From positions 715,501,202 through 715,565,201 of the forward strand of contig NC_064617.1 of NCBI RefSeq assembly GCF_023898315.1: a DNA stretch of 64,000 nt. The letters are read 5' to 3'. The stretch comes from Schistocerca nitens. Lineage: Eukaryota; Arthropoda; Insecta; Orthoptera; Acrididae. The translations under genes were made by a program, and so were the position numbers. The notes beneath the pieces are model-generated. The model saw nothing but the letters and a program-made list of their open reading frames with translations, did no database searches and was not told the origin of the DNA. Shown here piece after piece: positions 1 through 11,402 of this stretch (position 1 is its first letter; every line of letters begins with the position of its first letter).

Positions 1-1678
1 TGCACTTCTCTTGCGATTCCCGGTTCTTCACAGAGAGATGGTCTGCCATTTCGTTCTTCGGCATTCAGACTTGTTTGACCACTATTGAAACGCCTGAGCC
101 TACTAGGTCCTGTGTTTCATGGTGCGCAGTTGCTGTACAATACGACCAACTCAGTAAGAATTGTTGCAGCGTTGTTTCCTTTCAACGCAGATTACGAATT
201 ATCAACACAAAACTCCACTTTGTCAATGGGCTGCGTCTTTTTTTCTCCAGAGTGTCGTATTATAGTACTCAGACGTGGATATTTCAGTGTATACCAGGAC
301 TGTACACATATACCTAAAAACAAACAAGAAAGTAATACCGTAACTTTATTTCATTACGTGAAAATTTAAAACTTAATGATTACTCGCTTTAAGACCACAA
401 TTCAAGGCCATAATCCGCTTTCCTTTGTCTTTCTGCTACCTAGGAAACACTGTTCATAAGAAGGAATGAATTGCCTCGAGTGGTGCAATAATGCGTTGAT
501 TGACCTGTGTAGTGGTGCCAGATGGTTTTCGAGAGCGATAAATCGTGGTGCATGCTGAGATGAGCCTATGCGAACCTAAATACTGAAATTAATCTCCTGG
601 TGCTATGACTGCGTTGTCAGCTTGTGTCGTTTTGTTTTCCATACGTTGGTCATACAGTCTTTTTGTCATATTATATCTGATTTTCAAACGCACTTTCAAA
701 TTTACTGTAGTAAGTACTTGTTGAAGTTTATGTGCGCTAGAAGCAAAAATATATATTATTTTCACAATAAAATTTTCGTTTTATATACTTTCTAGATATC
801 GAAATTACGGCCTCGATAAATAATTTGACAGGAATGGACGAAAATTTCTCTGCAAAGTTGATGCTAGATTTTTAAATGTATCCATATACTGAACAAACAA
901 TTTTTTAATTATTTACTTTTCAGTCTGCTCTCAATAGGTATGGCAAAGCAGCGTACAGTTATTGATGCCACCATTATTGGAGTCTGCTCTGAACTTTTAT
1001 GAAAAATATGCCATATTTGGAAATCAAGGTCCTTTGCCAACTTTCTGTTTCTCGAAATGGCTATGAAATGTTAGACCTGGCCTCATAACGAAGGGTGCTC
1101 TGTCCAAGATGATACAAACGACGATCATTCCAAGGCAAAATACTTTTCCAGTAGTCAATGACAGTCTTTATTACAAAATTACGTAGTGCATGGGCACTGA
1201 GATCATACTTGTGAAGAGTCTCCTTAATCCTCATTGAACTACTGGTATTAGCAATCCTAGTATACCAGTTCAAAAATTCGAATAGAAGAAATGAAGCTAT
1301 ATTGTATAGAGCAACAGTTAGCTTAAAGGCCGTGAGAATTCTGAAATGAACCCTTATCTGTACCTACAAATGATACTACATAGGTTTTAATCTGGCTTTA
1401 CCATGAAATGGTTATAAGCATACATCTGTACATAAGTAGCTGGTTACTAGTCATTCCAGACAACTATCGATGTAGTTTGGACTAATAATTTCTTATATGC
1501 CTCTCGCTTCCCTTCTGAGGAGGTTTTTCTTTTTTATAAAAAAAAAGAAAAAAAAAACATCGGAAACCCTGCGAACGGAGTTCACCAAATAAAAGTCGCG
1601 AAATGAAGAAAAAGTAACGTTGAGCTTGACATCGAAGCGTGGCAGCTTAGAACTCGACCGTCTTACTCTTGCCTGACG

Positions 1679-1680
<2 letters not shown>
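1..1680. other. No gene recognised
   Basis: AT-rich DNA with only short ORFs that lack family resemblance. I see no RNA gene, terminal repeats or domain motif here. Confidence 0.5.
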
Positions 1681-1729
<49 letters not shown>

Positions 1730-1738
1730 CGCGCGCGC
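1681..1738. repeat. (CA)n microsatellite grading into (CG)n
   Basis: A run of about 20 CA units, then a short CGCGCGCG stretch. Simple-sequence repeat. Confidence 0.95.
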
Positions 1739-2647
1739 TACATCAGAACATGTCTTTGAAATAGGATATTCCTTTATTAGATGGTTATTCCACTGTGGCG
1801 AATATGCTATTAAATTTTATGACAGCATTACCACATTGTCACTACTTGTATGTCGAACGAACTCTTTGCTGAGCTAATTAACACGAAAAATAATTACAGA
1901 AATTGACTACGAGTTTTGAGCACAGCTATCAGGAATTCAATCTGATACGAGATGCAACGTCTTTCCCCGCCCCCCTCGGCCTCCCATTCAACTAATTTGT
2001 TCTAAATTTGTTTTGTAATTATATGGCTCCTGCTATGGTCTTGTTCTTTGGTAATAAATCCCCTATGCACAACATTAATAAATGTTATTTGAAACAGCAA
2101 TTTAAAATTTGTTTCATTCAGGTTGGTAAGTGATCTAGTCTTTGTTGTCTCGTCTCCACTCCCAGAAATGAGTTATCTACAGCGTACGACATTATCAGGA
2201 GTAGTTTAATTACTTATTACTTTTGTACGCTAACTATGGTAATGAAATTTTAATTGAATGAGTCCCGCTTTTTGCAAAAGCTGAGGAATACTGATGAATA
2301 AAAACATTTACAGCTTCATCTGCACTGGATATCGGACAGTGTTATAGATTATTGCATTCCCACATTAACCAGGGGAAAAGAGCAGTCTTCATGCTTCTAT
2401 ACTCATTCTAATCTCTCTCTTACCTTATTCTCACGATCCCAACGCGAGATACACGTTGGTAGCAGCATAACGGTCACACAGTCTTTTTGGAATACAGGTT
2501 CTCTAAATACGTTGTCTTTCTTTCAAGGATTCCCATCTAAGTTCCCCAGAATTTCTGTTACACCTTCGTTTGGGCCTTGACAACCTGTTACGATCGTAGC
2601 AGCACGTCTCTAAATTAATTGAAAGTCTGCTGTCATGCCCACCTGTA

Positions 2648-2759
2648 TCATCATCATCTTCGCATCCTTCCAGCGAACTGAGTAGGGTATTTATGAACAG
2701 TTGGATCATCGTCATCTTCGTATTCTTCCAGCGAGATGTGTAGGGTATTTATGAATAAT
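2648..2759. repeat. Imperfect ~59-bp tandem duplication
   Basis: Two adjacent copies share CATCTTCG, CTTCCAGCGA and TAGGGTATTTATGAA at a spacing of about 59 bp. Nothing else is recognised between 1740 and 2880 apart from a T-run at about 2861-2879. Confidence 0.6.
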
Positions 2760-2899
2760 TTGCCTCCATTTTGGTATGTCTTGATATACTTCTTGTCTTG
2801 ATACTGTTCCCCAGCTTCCTCCTCTATTCTTCAGATTTTTCTTAATCTGAGATCAGTCGTTTTTTTTTTTTTTTTTTTTAATCCAAGCATTATTTCTGT

Positions 2900-3957
2900 A
2901 GGCCGCCATCCTTCATCATTTTCACATGTTCAGAGCATTTGAGGCGTGCAGTACTCAGTCTCTCAGTCGTTGACAGACCCACTTGCATTTCTCCTCTCAT
3001 GTCATCATTCCTAAATTTAACCTCATCTAGTCTTCTGCTAGTATGATCGCAGAATTCATTTCGAATGGTTGTAAGTTCTTCAAATCTGCCTTGTTAATAC
3101 ATAGCACTCCAAGCTGTATGTCATAATCGAGAATAGGTAAGTTTTAAAAATGGTCTTCTTGTTTCTCACAGAAACTCCCTTGTCCCACACAAGGTTACGC
3201 CAGTGATAAAAAAAATTAGAACCCTTTCTTGCTTTATTTTTTATTTCTAGTTTGGTAATTCCTTTCCTTGATACTGTACCTCCTAGGTAATTGAAGGCTT
3301 CCACACATTCAATTTTCTCTCCAACCAGCATCAGGTTGCCCTGGGTAGTTGTCCTGTTCTTAATCATTGCTACAGTTTTGCCCTTGCTTACTATCAGCAG
3401 GTATTCTTCAAACTGTGAGTTTCATTCGTCTTATCTATCCGGTACTTGTAGTTCTGTTTCTCCCCAAATATCTACATTATCAGCAAAGACTAAAACATCA
3501 GACAGCCATTTCCTGTCTCAGTGATTTCCTTTATAGTCACGTCCATAAGAACCATAAAAAGTAACGGGAAAGTGCACTACCCATTTCCATTGCTCTCTCT
3601 GTCCTGATTCAGTCCGATCTGGCATTACCCACTTGTGCACAACTTTTCCATCCTTCATATACTATTTGTACCTTCCTTATTAGGGAGTTTGGAACCATTA
3701 GTGTTCATTAGCGTTTTTCAACATTCCCGGGTCTTACACCTTGTCACACTGTCATTTGCTTTTTCAAAATCCAGGAACACAGTTATTAGAGTTCACAATA
3801 TTTTTTCGTTATTAATCTTAGTGCAAATATGAGGTGTGTTGTTCCCCTGGTGCTCCTGAATCCACGTTGTTCCTCTTCAAACAAGTTCTCTAAGAATAAT
3901 CTTAACCTTCTATCAATAGTCTTAAGACAGCGTGATAAAAGGGTGATTTCACTATAA
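2900..3957 (-). pseudogene. Non-LTR retrotransposon reverse transcriptase remnant, 3' half
   Basis: Read on the minus strand, the segment keeps reverse-transcriptase landmarks. A degraded palm motif resembling FLDFEKAYDSV lies near 3740-3780. At 3080-3367 there is a segment resembling the post-palm region of RTE-like LINEs, with an FNYLGGTVSRKG core. Frames are broken by many indels, so no product is expected. The same element resumes at 5642 on the far side of the piggyBac insertion; the fragment here is the more C-terminal part. Family placement is by motif only. Confidence 0.65.
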
Positions 3958-4217
3958 TTAACCCATTACTGGCCAAAACTCTATCGGATCATTTTTTGCA
4001 AACTTTTATACATAAATACGTTACATTAAGTGATTAATTGAATAAAAAGTTGTTTTGAAAATTTTCAGTTTCGTAGAACAAAAACTACACACCGTCCCAT
4101 TTTTGGGACATTGGCCAAATGCGTTATCCAAATTCACAACCTTATTCTCCATGCATAATATTGTAAGAAACAACACAAACAAAAAATAAAGAATGTTTTA
4201 ATATTATTGAATGTTTA

Positions 4218-4591
4218 TTAAGTATGAAATGAAGCAAAACATTTGTCGTGTACACCAACATTGCACCTATCACAAATTTTTGTTGTTTTTTTCTTGCAGT
4301 AAGGATATCTCCTCTGTGTTTTATTTGGCACAATGAAATGATTTCCTGGATCTAGTCGTACATCTGCGCTCACCCGTCCTCCCATCAATCTGCTTCCTTG
4401 TGGTCTTCTGCGTTTTGGTACTGATCCTGTTTTCTTTGATAGGTAAAACATCACTATTATCCGTCGGACATCAAAAAGTGAGAGCTTCTCATTAGAGATA
4501 GCATCTTGGTATGCACCCCATGTGTTTACTACGCAGATATTTATCATCTGTGTGAATAATGGCCACCACCATTTCTTTGACCTTATCCTCG
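4218..4591 (-). pseudogene. piggyBac transposase, C-terminal part
   Basis: The segment encodes the end of a piggyBac-family (DDE_Tnp_1_7) transposase. A conserved stretch with NTWGAYQDAISNEKLSLFDVR leads into a basic linker. It ends in a Cys/His cluster (YCKKKTTKICDRC, then CNVGVHDKCFASFH), the C-terminal zinc-binding domain that recognises the transposon end. The stop lies at 4218. Upstream it continues across the SINE into the MGGVDLLD motif at about 4830-4860. The piece itself is open, so the protein is lost mainly through deletion of the central catalytic region. Confidence 0.85.
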
Positions 4592-4601
4592 TCCTGTAAA
4601 G

Positions 4602-4802
4602 TTCAAATGGTTCAAATGGCTCTGAGCACTATGGGACTCAACTGCTGTGGTCATCAGTCCCCTAGAACTTAGAACTACTTAAACCTAACTAACCTAAGGA
4701 CATCACACACATCCATGCCCGAGGCAGGATTCGAACCTGCGACCGTAGCAGTCGCACGGTTCCGGACTGCGCGCCTAGAACCGCGAGACCACCGCGGCCG
4801 GC
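4602..4802 (-). mobile_element. tRNA-derived SINE (family 1), minus orientation
   Basis: About 200 bp with a tRNA-like head (B box GGTTCGAATCC on the minus strand) and the family tail ending in GAGCCATTTGAACC. It is flanked by a 10-bp target duplication with one mismatch, TCCTGTAAAG at 4592-4601 and TCCGGTAAAG at 4803-4812. It is inserted in the C-terminal coding part of the piggyBac transposase. Confidence 0.93.
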
Positions 4803-4812
4803 TCCGGTAAAG

Positions 4813-4917
4813 TGATATCTGCTTGTCCAGTAGATCTACGCCACCCATATCGGCATTGTATTCTTCAATGAGATGTGGCACTGTAACAGATATTTCCTTT
4901 TTCTTTGCCCGTGAGTA
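4813..4917 (-). pseudogene. piggyBac transposase, conserved YNADMGGVDLLD segment
   Basis: Minus-strand codons give a short conserved stretch, EEYNADMGGVDLLDKQ, which in piggyBac transposases surrounds the last catalytic aspartate. The two earlier catalytic aspartates are not present anywhere in this copy. The segment abuts the SINE on one side and the N-terminal remnant on the other. Confidence 0.8.
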
Positions 4918-4931
4918 TCTTTTAGTAGAAC

Positions 4932-5123
4932 TCAGAGGAGTAATAGTACATCTTCTGCAACAGACTCACTGTTCAGTAAATTTTCGTCAATGTCTTCTTC
5001 ATCTGTTATTACATCTGCATCGGGTGGAATAATCGCCAATTCTACGTCATCATTTTCATCGTCACTCTCTTGATGGATCTCTAGTTCTGCTAGAATTTCT
5101 TCAAGTGTAAGTCCACGCGGCAT
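4932..5123 (-). pseudogene. piggyBac transposase, acidic N-terminal part
   Basis: The probable start codon is at 5121-5123, giving MPRGLTLEEILAEL followed by a strongly acidic stretch rich in D and E. Piggybac transposases typically begin with such an acidic, disordered region. The frame then joins almost directly to the C-terminal MGGVDLLD region, so about the central half of the protein is missing. The longer ORF reading upstream of 5123 runs into non-coding terminal DNA and is not used. Confidence 0.7.
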
Positions 5124-5641
5124 GTTTTTATCCCGTTGGAATCGTAAAATTCGAATAGAATATGAAGAAGGCAGATATAAAGAACGTAAAATGCAGTTCT
5201 TCTCTGTATAATACGTGTATACAAGAATAGGGCACATAAACAATAAATGATAGTGTAACATGCCATTGTCCCATTATTGGGACACATAAAATATATCGAT
5301 ATTGCACTTACTTGAAAAAATCTGAAATATACTTAATCTTACACGGACATCCATATGTTCATAACAAACACGCCCAGACAACTAAATCACAGCTCACTGT
5401 CGTCCAGGAACTACCTGCAGACATACAGTGTGCCAAGTGCGAGAACAAAAAAATCGGCAAGTTTATAATTTTCCTGACGTGAAGTACTTAGAAAAAAGTT
5501 ATTTATTTTACATATACAGGCATTATAGCAGTTAGTTGAACCTACAGGTGCAACAATAAAGGCTAAAAGCTCCATTGCTTACGTAAAAATAAGTAAAATA
5601 TACGCGTCCAAAAAAAGGGACAGTGCCCAGTAATGGGTTAA

Positions 5642-6180
5642 AACACTTTTTTCTGCTTTCTTTCTTGAACAGTCGTATTATAATCTCCTCCTTCCAGTCA
5701 TATAGTACTTGATTTTGCTTCCAAACGACTCCCTGTGTTCGATACAGCCACTGTATTCCTCGGATACCTACCGGCTTGTCGTGTCTGCTGTCAACGCATC
5801 TGGCTCAGCTGACTTGCCTTCAAGGCATTCTCAGTCTCTGCCCAGGTAATAGGTCGTTGTTATGCTTCACATGCTCTGATAAATCCCTTATTTCCTGTTT
5901 CTTTCTATTCCCTTGCCACTCAGAAATGTGTTGAAATGTTTTTTCATCTCTTTTCTGATCCCTTCTGCATCCCGGACCAAACTCTCATTTTCTCTTTCTA
6001 TCGCAAACGCCTTCGCTAGCTGATCTTTTCCTTTTTATCAATCTGCATAACATTTTCTTGTTTCCACTGTTGTCCTCCTCCAGTCTTTGGGTGAATATTT
6101 CCCAACTTACTTCCTTTAAAACTCTTTAACCCTAAGTTTCTTGTCCCTATATGCTTTCCGATATGGGCCGGTTTTATGCA
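5642..6180 (-). pseudogene. Non-LTR retrotransposon remnant, upstream half
   Basis: This continues the minus-strand LINE interrupted by the piggyBac element. Codons near 5660-5700 resemble the RT-domain stretch before motif A (a WKEEII.RLFKK-like string), and a basic, lysine-rich linker follows near 6000-6070. Frames are broken. The outer boundary is uncertain, and nothing is recognised from about 6180 to 6740. Confidence 0.5.
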
Positions 6181-6750
6181 TCTACTGGTTTGGTCCCATG
6201 TGTTTGTTTTTATTTCTCTTTATCTTTGAATTTGTTTGTTAAGTTCCGTTCTTTAATAGCTCCATTTACGCTGATTCCACCAGCTGATTTCCTTCTGTTT
6301 TACTTTACCACTTGTTTTCAGTTAGTCTGACAGGGCAAGCTTGTTCTGTTATTTTTTAGTAAAATCTGTTCCGATTTTGAGCTGTCTCATGTAAGGTTAG
6401 TCATTTAGATTGTTCTTGTTACTTAATTGACACGTAGAGTAATACTTTTTTATCGTATGAATGTTAATGAAACGTCTTTTGGTCTATAAATGTAATTTCT
6501 TGTTGTTTCTATCTGTTTGATGGTTTCACTTGTGACCCACTAAAGTCGCCGTGGTGTCAGATTGGGAAAAGTGGAGGTGGCCACACTACTCTTCAGGAAA
6601 AGTAACCAGGATGCTTACCACAGTAAGCGTTGGTTACTTCCATATATTATGCATAACACTAAAGATCAGTTTGACTTCTAAACTCTTTTGTATACGAAAT
6701 TATCATCCGTCTTTCTGTTCCTTTTGGAAGAGTTTGAATGAATTAATTTA

Positions 6751-7274
6751 TGAAACTTCCTGGCAGATTAAAACTGTGTTCCCGACCGAGACTCGAACTC
6801 GGGACCTTTGCCTTTCGCGGGCAAGTGCTCTACCAACTGAGCTACCGAAGCACGACTCACGCCCGGTACTCACAGCTTTACTTCTGCCAGTATCTCGTCT
6901 CCTACCTTCCAAACTTTACAGAAGCTCTCCTGCGAACCTTGCAGAACTAGCACTCCTGAAAGAAAGGATACTGCGGAGACATGGCTTAGCCACAGCCTGG
7001 GGGACGTTTCCAGAATGAGATTTTCACTCTGCAGCGGAGTGTGCGCTGATATGAAACTTCCTGGCAGATTAAAACTGCGTGCCCGACCGAGACTCGAACT
7101 CGGGACCTTCGCCTTTCGCGGGCAAGTGCTCTACCAACTGAGCTACCGAAGCACAGCTCACGCCCGGTACTCACAGCTTTACTTCTGCCAGTATCTCGTC
7201 TCCTACCTTCCAAACTTTACAGAAGCTCTCCTGCGAACCTTGCAGAACTAGCACTCCTGAAAGAAAGGATACTG
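6751..7274 (-). repeat. Tandem dimer of a tRNA-like SINE
   Basis: Two near-identical units start at 6751 and 7052 (period 301 bp) with TGAAACTTCCTGGCAGATTA and end in GGATACTG. On the minus strand each carries a tRNA-like fold with GGTAGCTCAGTTGGTAGAGC (A box) and GAGTTCGAGTCTCGG (T arm). The anticodon loop reads CGCGAAA and lacks the usual U33, and the acceptor stem is imperfect. It is therefore a tRNA-derived dispersed repeat, not a working tRNA gene. Forward-strand ORFs across it are spurious. Confidence 0.8.
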
Positions 7275-8219
7275 GAGCAATAATTCAACTTCGAAAAAAA
7301 GTGACTTGTCTGGTTTTCCCCCCTGACCCTCGATTATGTTCATAGATTCAAAAAGTGTAAGACGGAAGCTTCTATCAGAAACCATGGTATGGAGTGGCCA
7401 CTTCACCCGACATTTCCCTACCCACATTTAAAGATTTTATTCAGATCTTTCCGCAGTTACATGCGATTGTCAAAAGGAAGGAAGGAGTAATATTTAACGT
7501 TGAAATAAAACATCCCCTTGTTTATATTCCTTTTTCGATACCCTAATGAAATACTCTCCGAAGAGGCAATTCATTGAAAGTTTCGTAATTCCAATTATAC
7601 GTAATAAGTGATTTCGTATAATACATTAAATTTCATAAAGTTTATTATTACACAATTTGTTTACTTGTGTGTTACGTTCGTCCAGTATATGCTAGCGTTA
7701 TTTTGCATTCACTAATGGAGCCATAATTAAGGAAAAAGGTTAGCATTGTTTTTTTTCACTATTTTGTATAATGTGATGTATATCTTACGTAAAAATCTTA
7801 ATACGACAGTTTAGGCATAAAATACGGAAGGTTTTGTGTACAGTTATTCGTAATAACTGTGAAATTTTAATTGTTAATTTTATAAATTTGCACTATAGTT
7901 TTGTAAACTTCATTGTTGAGAACATACAAATAGGGGGAGTAAAAAGCTCAAAAAACTCGGTTGGAGACAGTTCACAGACGCGACCACTGTGTAGCACGTC
8001 AGTGTAATAATCTAATTGTTGTACTACGGTTTTGTGACTTTGTAGCCTGTTACGTGGAGTGGGCTCCCACCAAGAACAAGTTGAGCACCTTGTCATTAAT
8101 AAACCAGTATAAAACGACTTGGTACCTGGATTATTTCATGGAATTCACGTGACTAGAACCGGTTTGCAGATGAAATGGTCTGGGACGACGACTTCAGCAG
8201 CAGCGGCAGGAAGCAGATT
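7275..8219. other. No gene recognised
   Basis: AT-rich sequence with only short unrelated ORFs. I see no repeat ends or motifs. Confidence 0.4.
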
Positions 8220-8231
8220 ACTCCAAGTTAC

Positions 8232-8432
8232 AAAAATGGTTCAAATGGCTCTGAGCACTATGGGACTTACCTTCTGAGGTCATCAGTCCTCTAGAACTCA
8301 GAACTACATAAACCTAACTAATCTAAGGACATCACACACATCCATGCCCGAGGCAGGATTCGAACCTGCGACCGTAGCGGTCGCGCCGTTCCAGACTGTA
8401 GCGCCTAGAACCGCTCGGCCACCCTGCCCGGC
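8232..8432 (-). mobile_element. tRNA-derived SINE (family 1), minus orientation
   Basis: Full-length copy with the tail consensus at its left end and the tRNA-like head at its right. Target duplication of 12 bp with one mismatch: ACTCCAAGTTAC at 8220-8231 and ACTCCGAGTTAC at 8433-8444. Confidence 0.93.
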
Positions 8433-8779
8433 ACTCCGAGTTACACCGAACTAAGATATGTACAAGCAATGAACTAATCTTTATATGTCACTACAGAACT
8501 AATGACTAAAGTGTAATGTTTGGAAACCGTTCTAGCAGTAAACATATGTAGTTGTCTCAAAGTTACCTTTGAGTCGTAGAAGCCAGAGTGATCAATTGTA
8601 GATATCCCCATGATCACACGTTCTCGATGTCAGTGGAACACAAATATAACAACAAACTTTTCAAATTATCTGTTTAATCAAATGATCTTTCGTGATTATT
8701 TTTGTTGTATTCCAGTCTTTCCCCACCATGCCCAAAAATTTCCTTACAACGTCGCGTCGACCCTTCCGATTGTACGATG

Positions 8780-9515
8780 ACTATACTTACCTGCTGAAAC
8801 GTTTGAGTTCAGCTACTTGTGCTATTAGGATCATTGCAAATTTTGGCGATATACATCTGAGTAAATTAGCTTTGCACGCCTATTTTCATTCTCTGCTTTC
8901 GTATGGCATCATATTCTGGGGTAACTCATCATTGAGTAAAAGAGTGTTCATTGCACAAAAGTGTGTAATCAGAATAATTGCTGGAGCTCATCCAAGATCA
9001 TCCTGCAGACACTTATTTAAAGAGCTACAGATCTTCACTGTAGCCTCACAATATATATATTCACTTATGAAATTTGTTATTAACAACCCAAACGAATTCA
9101 AAAGTAATAGCAGTGTACATGGCTACAACACTAGGAGAAAGGATGATCTTCACTACTCAAGGTTAAATCTAACTTTGGCTCAGAAGGGGGTAAATTATGC
9201 TGCCACAAAAGTCACTTACCTAATAGCAACAAAAGTCCGGCAGATAGCCATATAGCATTTAAAAGGAAATGAAAAGAATTTCTAATGGCAACTCCTTCTA
9301 CTCATTAAATGAATTTTTGGATGTAGTAAGTGGATAATTTCCCCCCCACCCACCCCCCCCCCAAAAAAATTAAAAATTAAAAAAAAATATTAAGTGTCAT
9401 TTAATATTTTGTGTAATGTAATATCTTGTATAGACACCTTTTATTAACCTGACACGTTCCACATCATTACGAAGTGTCGTATTCATGATCTATGGAAAAA
9501 GTACTAATCTAATCT
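8780..9515 (+). pseudogene. Jockey/CR1-like LINE, 5'-truncated 3' end (copy A)
   Basis: The open frame to 9255 matches the region after the RT palm of Jockey/CR1-type elements. It has LALHAYFHSLLSYGIIFWGN, then a QKCVIRIIAGAHPRSSCRHLF string, then the YNTR and LNLTLAQKGVNYAA motifs. The same motifs recur in copy B at 52.2-52.9 kb. The last part of the frame is damaged. A low-complexity C/A stretch (9340-9380) lies in the 3' UTR. The end is marked by a conserved block, GACACGTTCCACATC, and a short CTAAT-type tail near 9510. It is truncated at the 5' end and cannot move itself. Confidence 0.75.
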
Positions 9516-9722
9516 GTACACAAACTCAACGTCTTATAGTGCTGGTCGTCTTACGTGATAAATCGTTTATGTAGACTGAAAACATTGGAGATCCTATTGC
9601 TCTTCTGTGCGGTACGGTCTATGTTTCTTTCGTTGCTGTGAAACCTTATAATGTACTGAGTTCAGTTAGTCAAGTGAATCAGATGTTTGCGAACATACTC
9701 CGTATGTTATCTCGGTTAGTAG

Positions 9723-10045
9723 TTGAGTAATCGGCGAAGTCAGGTCGCCTGCCGTACCTGGGAGCGGCGAGGCAGTTGGCAGGCCTGTGCGCTCGCGGTA
9801 GCGGCAGCAATGACCCACTCCAAGGACAGCGGTCCCACTCCCGTCCCGCCCCGGCGATTCGCAAAAAGCTCGACTCGCGACTCGCGAGGCGGCCGGCCTG
9901 TGCGTGACGTGATCGGCCGCGCGGCACAGGAAAAAGCGAGTGTGACGTATACCTGCCCGCCCACCACTCGCCCGTTAGCGGGGCGGCGCAAACCCAGCTG
10001 TGACCACACGGGAGGTCACGCGCGTGTTTTCCTGTCGCATCCGAC
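9723..10045. promoter_or_regulatory. CpG-rich island, possible promoter or first exon
   Basis: A 320-bp block is strikingly GC- and CpG-rich against an AT-rich background, with clusters such as CGACTCGCGACTCGCGAGGC and CGGCCGCGCGGC. Overlapping ORFs on both strands (9679-10127) follow from the low stop density and show no family resemblance. It could be an unmethylated host promoter, a 5' UTR, or the GC-rich start of an unrecognised repeat. Function is inferred from composition only. Confidence 0.4.
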
Positions 10046-10089
10046 ACCACCAGTTACCAGAAACCACCAGCTAAGTTTGGCACTTAGAC

Positions 10090-10263
10090 ATGGATTCGTG
10101 CGTGACGATAACTACCAATATCAATAATGCCGTCCTCCAACTGAATGACGATCTGCCTGCAGCGTTCAGATGGGTGCAATATCTGCAAAAAAAAAGTATA
10201 ACGTTTGCTTCTGTCAATGTTCACATAAATAGTTTAACAGCTATACCTGTTTCTAGTCGTTAA
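10090..10263 (+). CDS. Small 57-codon ORF downstream of the CpG island (unrecognised)
   Basis: An ATG at 10090 opens a 57-codon frame closing at TAA 10261-10263, 45 bp after the CpG-rich block. It starts MDSCVTITTNINNAVLQLND and has no motif I know. Its position suggests a possible first coding exon, but no convincing splice donor closes it. Chance occurrence is quite possible. Confidence 0.15.
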   Translation: MDSCVTITTNINNAVLQLNDDLPAAFRWVQYLQKKSITFASVNVHINSLTAIPVSSR

Positions 10264-10591
10264 CACAAATATTTCTCGGCCGGCGGCTGCGTCAAAGCAT
10301 GCAAGAAGTCGTCATTTCCCTGAGGTGCCTCGTAACTGCCTAAAGCACATGTAGAATCCTGGATACTTAGATGCGCTATCGGTAAAGAAATATTTATAGG
10401 TCGTTGATAACGACTCGACACCGGTATGGTCGTTGAATAATTTATGTAAGCATTGATAGAAACAAACTTTATTGTTTAAGTAATCGGCTCACTGATGCTC
10501 TCTGCCATTAACATGGTAAATATCAATAAATGGGAAAAAGTACCAGCCACGTCTAGTATCCAATAAGAAATTAATTAGTCCAGAATTCTGC

Positions 10592-10790
10592 ACCGGCCGG
10601 GATGGCCGTGTGGTTCTAGGCGCTACAGTCTGGAACCGAGCGTCCGCTACGGTTGCAGGTTCGAATCCTGCCTCGAGCATGGATGTGTGTCATGTCCTTA
10701 CGTTAGTTAGGTTTAATTAGTTCTAAGCTCTAGGCGACTGATGACCTCAGAAGTTAAGTCGCATAGTGCTCAGAGCCATTTGAACCAGCC
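10592..10790 (+). mobile_element. tRNA-derived SINE (family 1), plus orientation
   Basis: Head with GGTTCGAATCC, then the family body and a tail ending GAGCCATTTGAACC. Exact 8-bp target duplication AATTCTGC at 10584-10591 and 10791-10798. The 10264-10583 and 10799-11094 flanks show nothing recognisable. Confidence 0.93.
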
Positions 10791-11096
10791 AATTCTGCGA
10801 ACAATTGTCTCCTGTTTTTCTCCGTGCTATGAGAAAACTTTGAAGAATGGAGTTCCACTCCGTGGCGTGTTGGTACAGCAAACAGTATGCAAAATTTGGT
10901 GAAGACAATACTCTTGGTCGCAGGACTGATTTTATTGCGTTATTTCTTCATGACGCGCACTTCGCCTAATACAAGGCTTCTTCAGATTTGCGTTGGTAAG
11001 TGGGTTCCGGGTTCCGCGAGCAGGGCATCGAAAAAAATAGAATGCCCTCGTCACATATAGTAAAATAAATCGCAGGAAGTATATGCTCATGATATA

Positions 11097-11402
11097 CACT
11101 ACTGGCCATTAAAATTGCTACACCAAGAAGAAATGCAGACGATAAACGGGTATTCATTGGACAAATATATTATACTAGAACTGGCATATGATTACATTTT
11201 CACGCAATTTGGGTGCATGGATCGTGAGAAATCAGTACCCAGAACAACCACTTCTGGCCGCAATAACGGCCTTGATAAGCCTGGGCATTGAGTCAAACAG
11301 AGCTTGGGTGGCGTGTACAGGTACAGTTGCCCATGCAGCTTCAACACGATACCACAGTTCATCAAGAGTAGTGACTGGCGTATTGTGACGAGCCACTTGC
11401 TC
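11097..11402 (-). mobile_element. Tc1-like element fragment, transposase 3' end
   Basis: Begins after a TA at 11095-11096 with the terminal sequence CACTACTGGCCATTAAAATT. It runs through the same DNA, in inverse orientation, as the end of the Tc1-like element at 32016-33325, including the last transposase codons. It stops abruptly at 11402 against a SINE scrap. The other terminus is missing. Confidence 0.85.

Larger units (their letters stand above)
3958..5641 (-). mobile_element. piggyBac-type DNA transposon, internally deleted, with TTAA target duplication
   Basis: The element spans 3962-5637 and is flanked on both sides by TTAA (3958-3961 and 5638-5641). It has perfect 11-bp inverted ends CCCATTACTGG. 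TTAA targets and CCC ends are the hallmark of piggyBac. It interrupts a minus-strand LINE whose two halves lie on either side. The transposase reads on the minus strand but keeps only its N- and C-terminal parts, and a SINE sits inside. The copy is non-autonomous and could have been mobilised only by transposase supplied elsewhere. Confidence 0.92.

Noticed and set aside
4675-4881. 68-codon minus ORF as a stand-alone gene
   Set aside because: It is a chimera of a piggyBac fragment and SINE sequence.
6551-7018. 155-codon plus-strand ORF
   Set aside because: It runs antisense through a tRNA-like SINE; its similarity to the next ORF only reflects the tandem repeat.
9679-10127. Overlapping ORFs on both strands at the CpG island
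   Set aside because: Low stop density in GC-rich DNA explains them; no motif or codon pattern supports any one.
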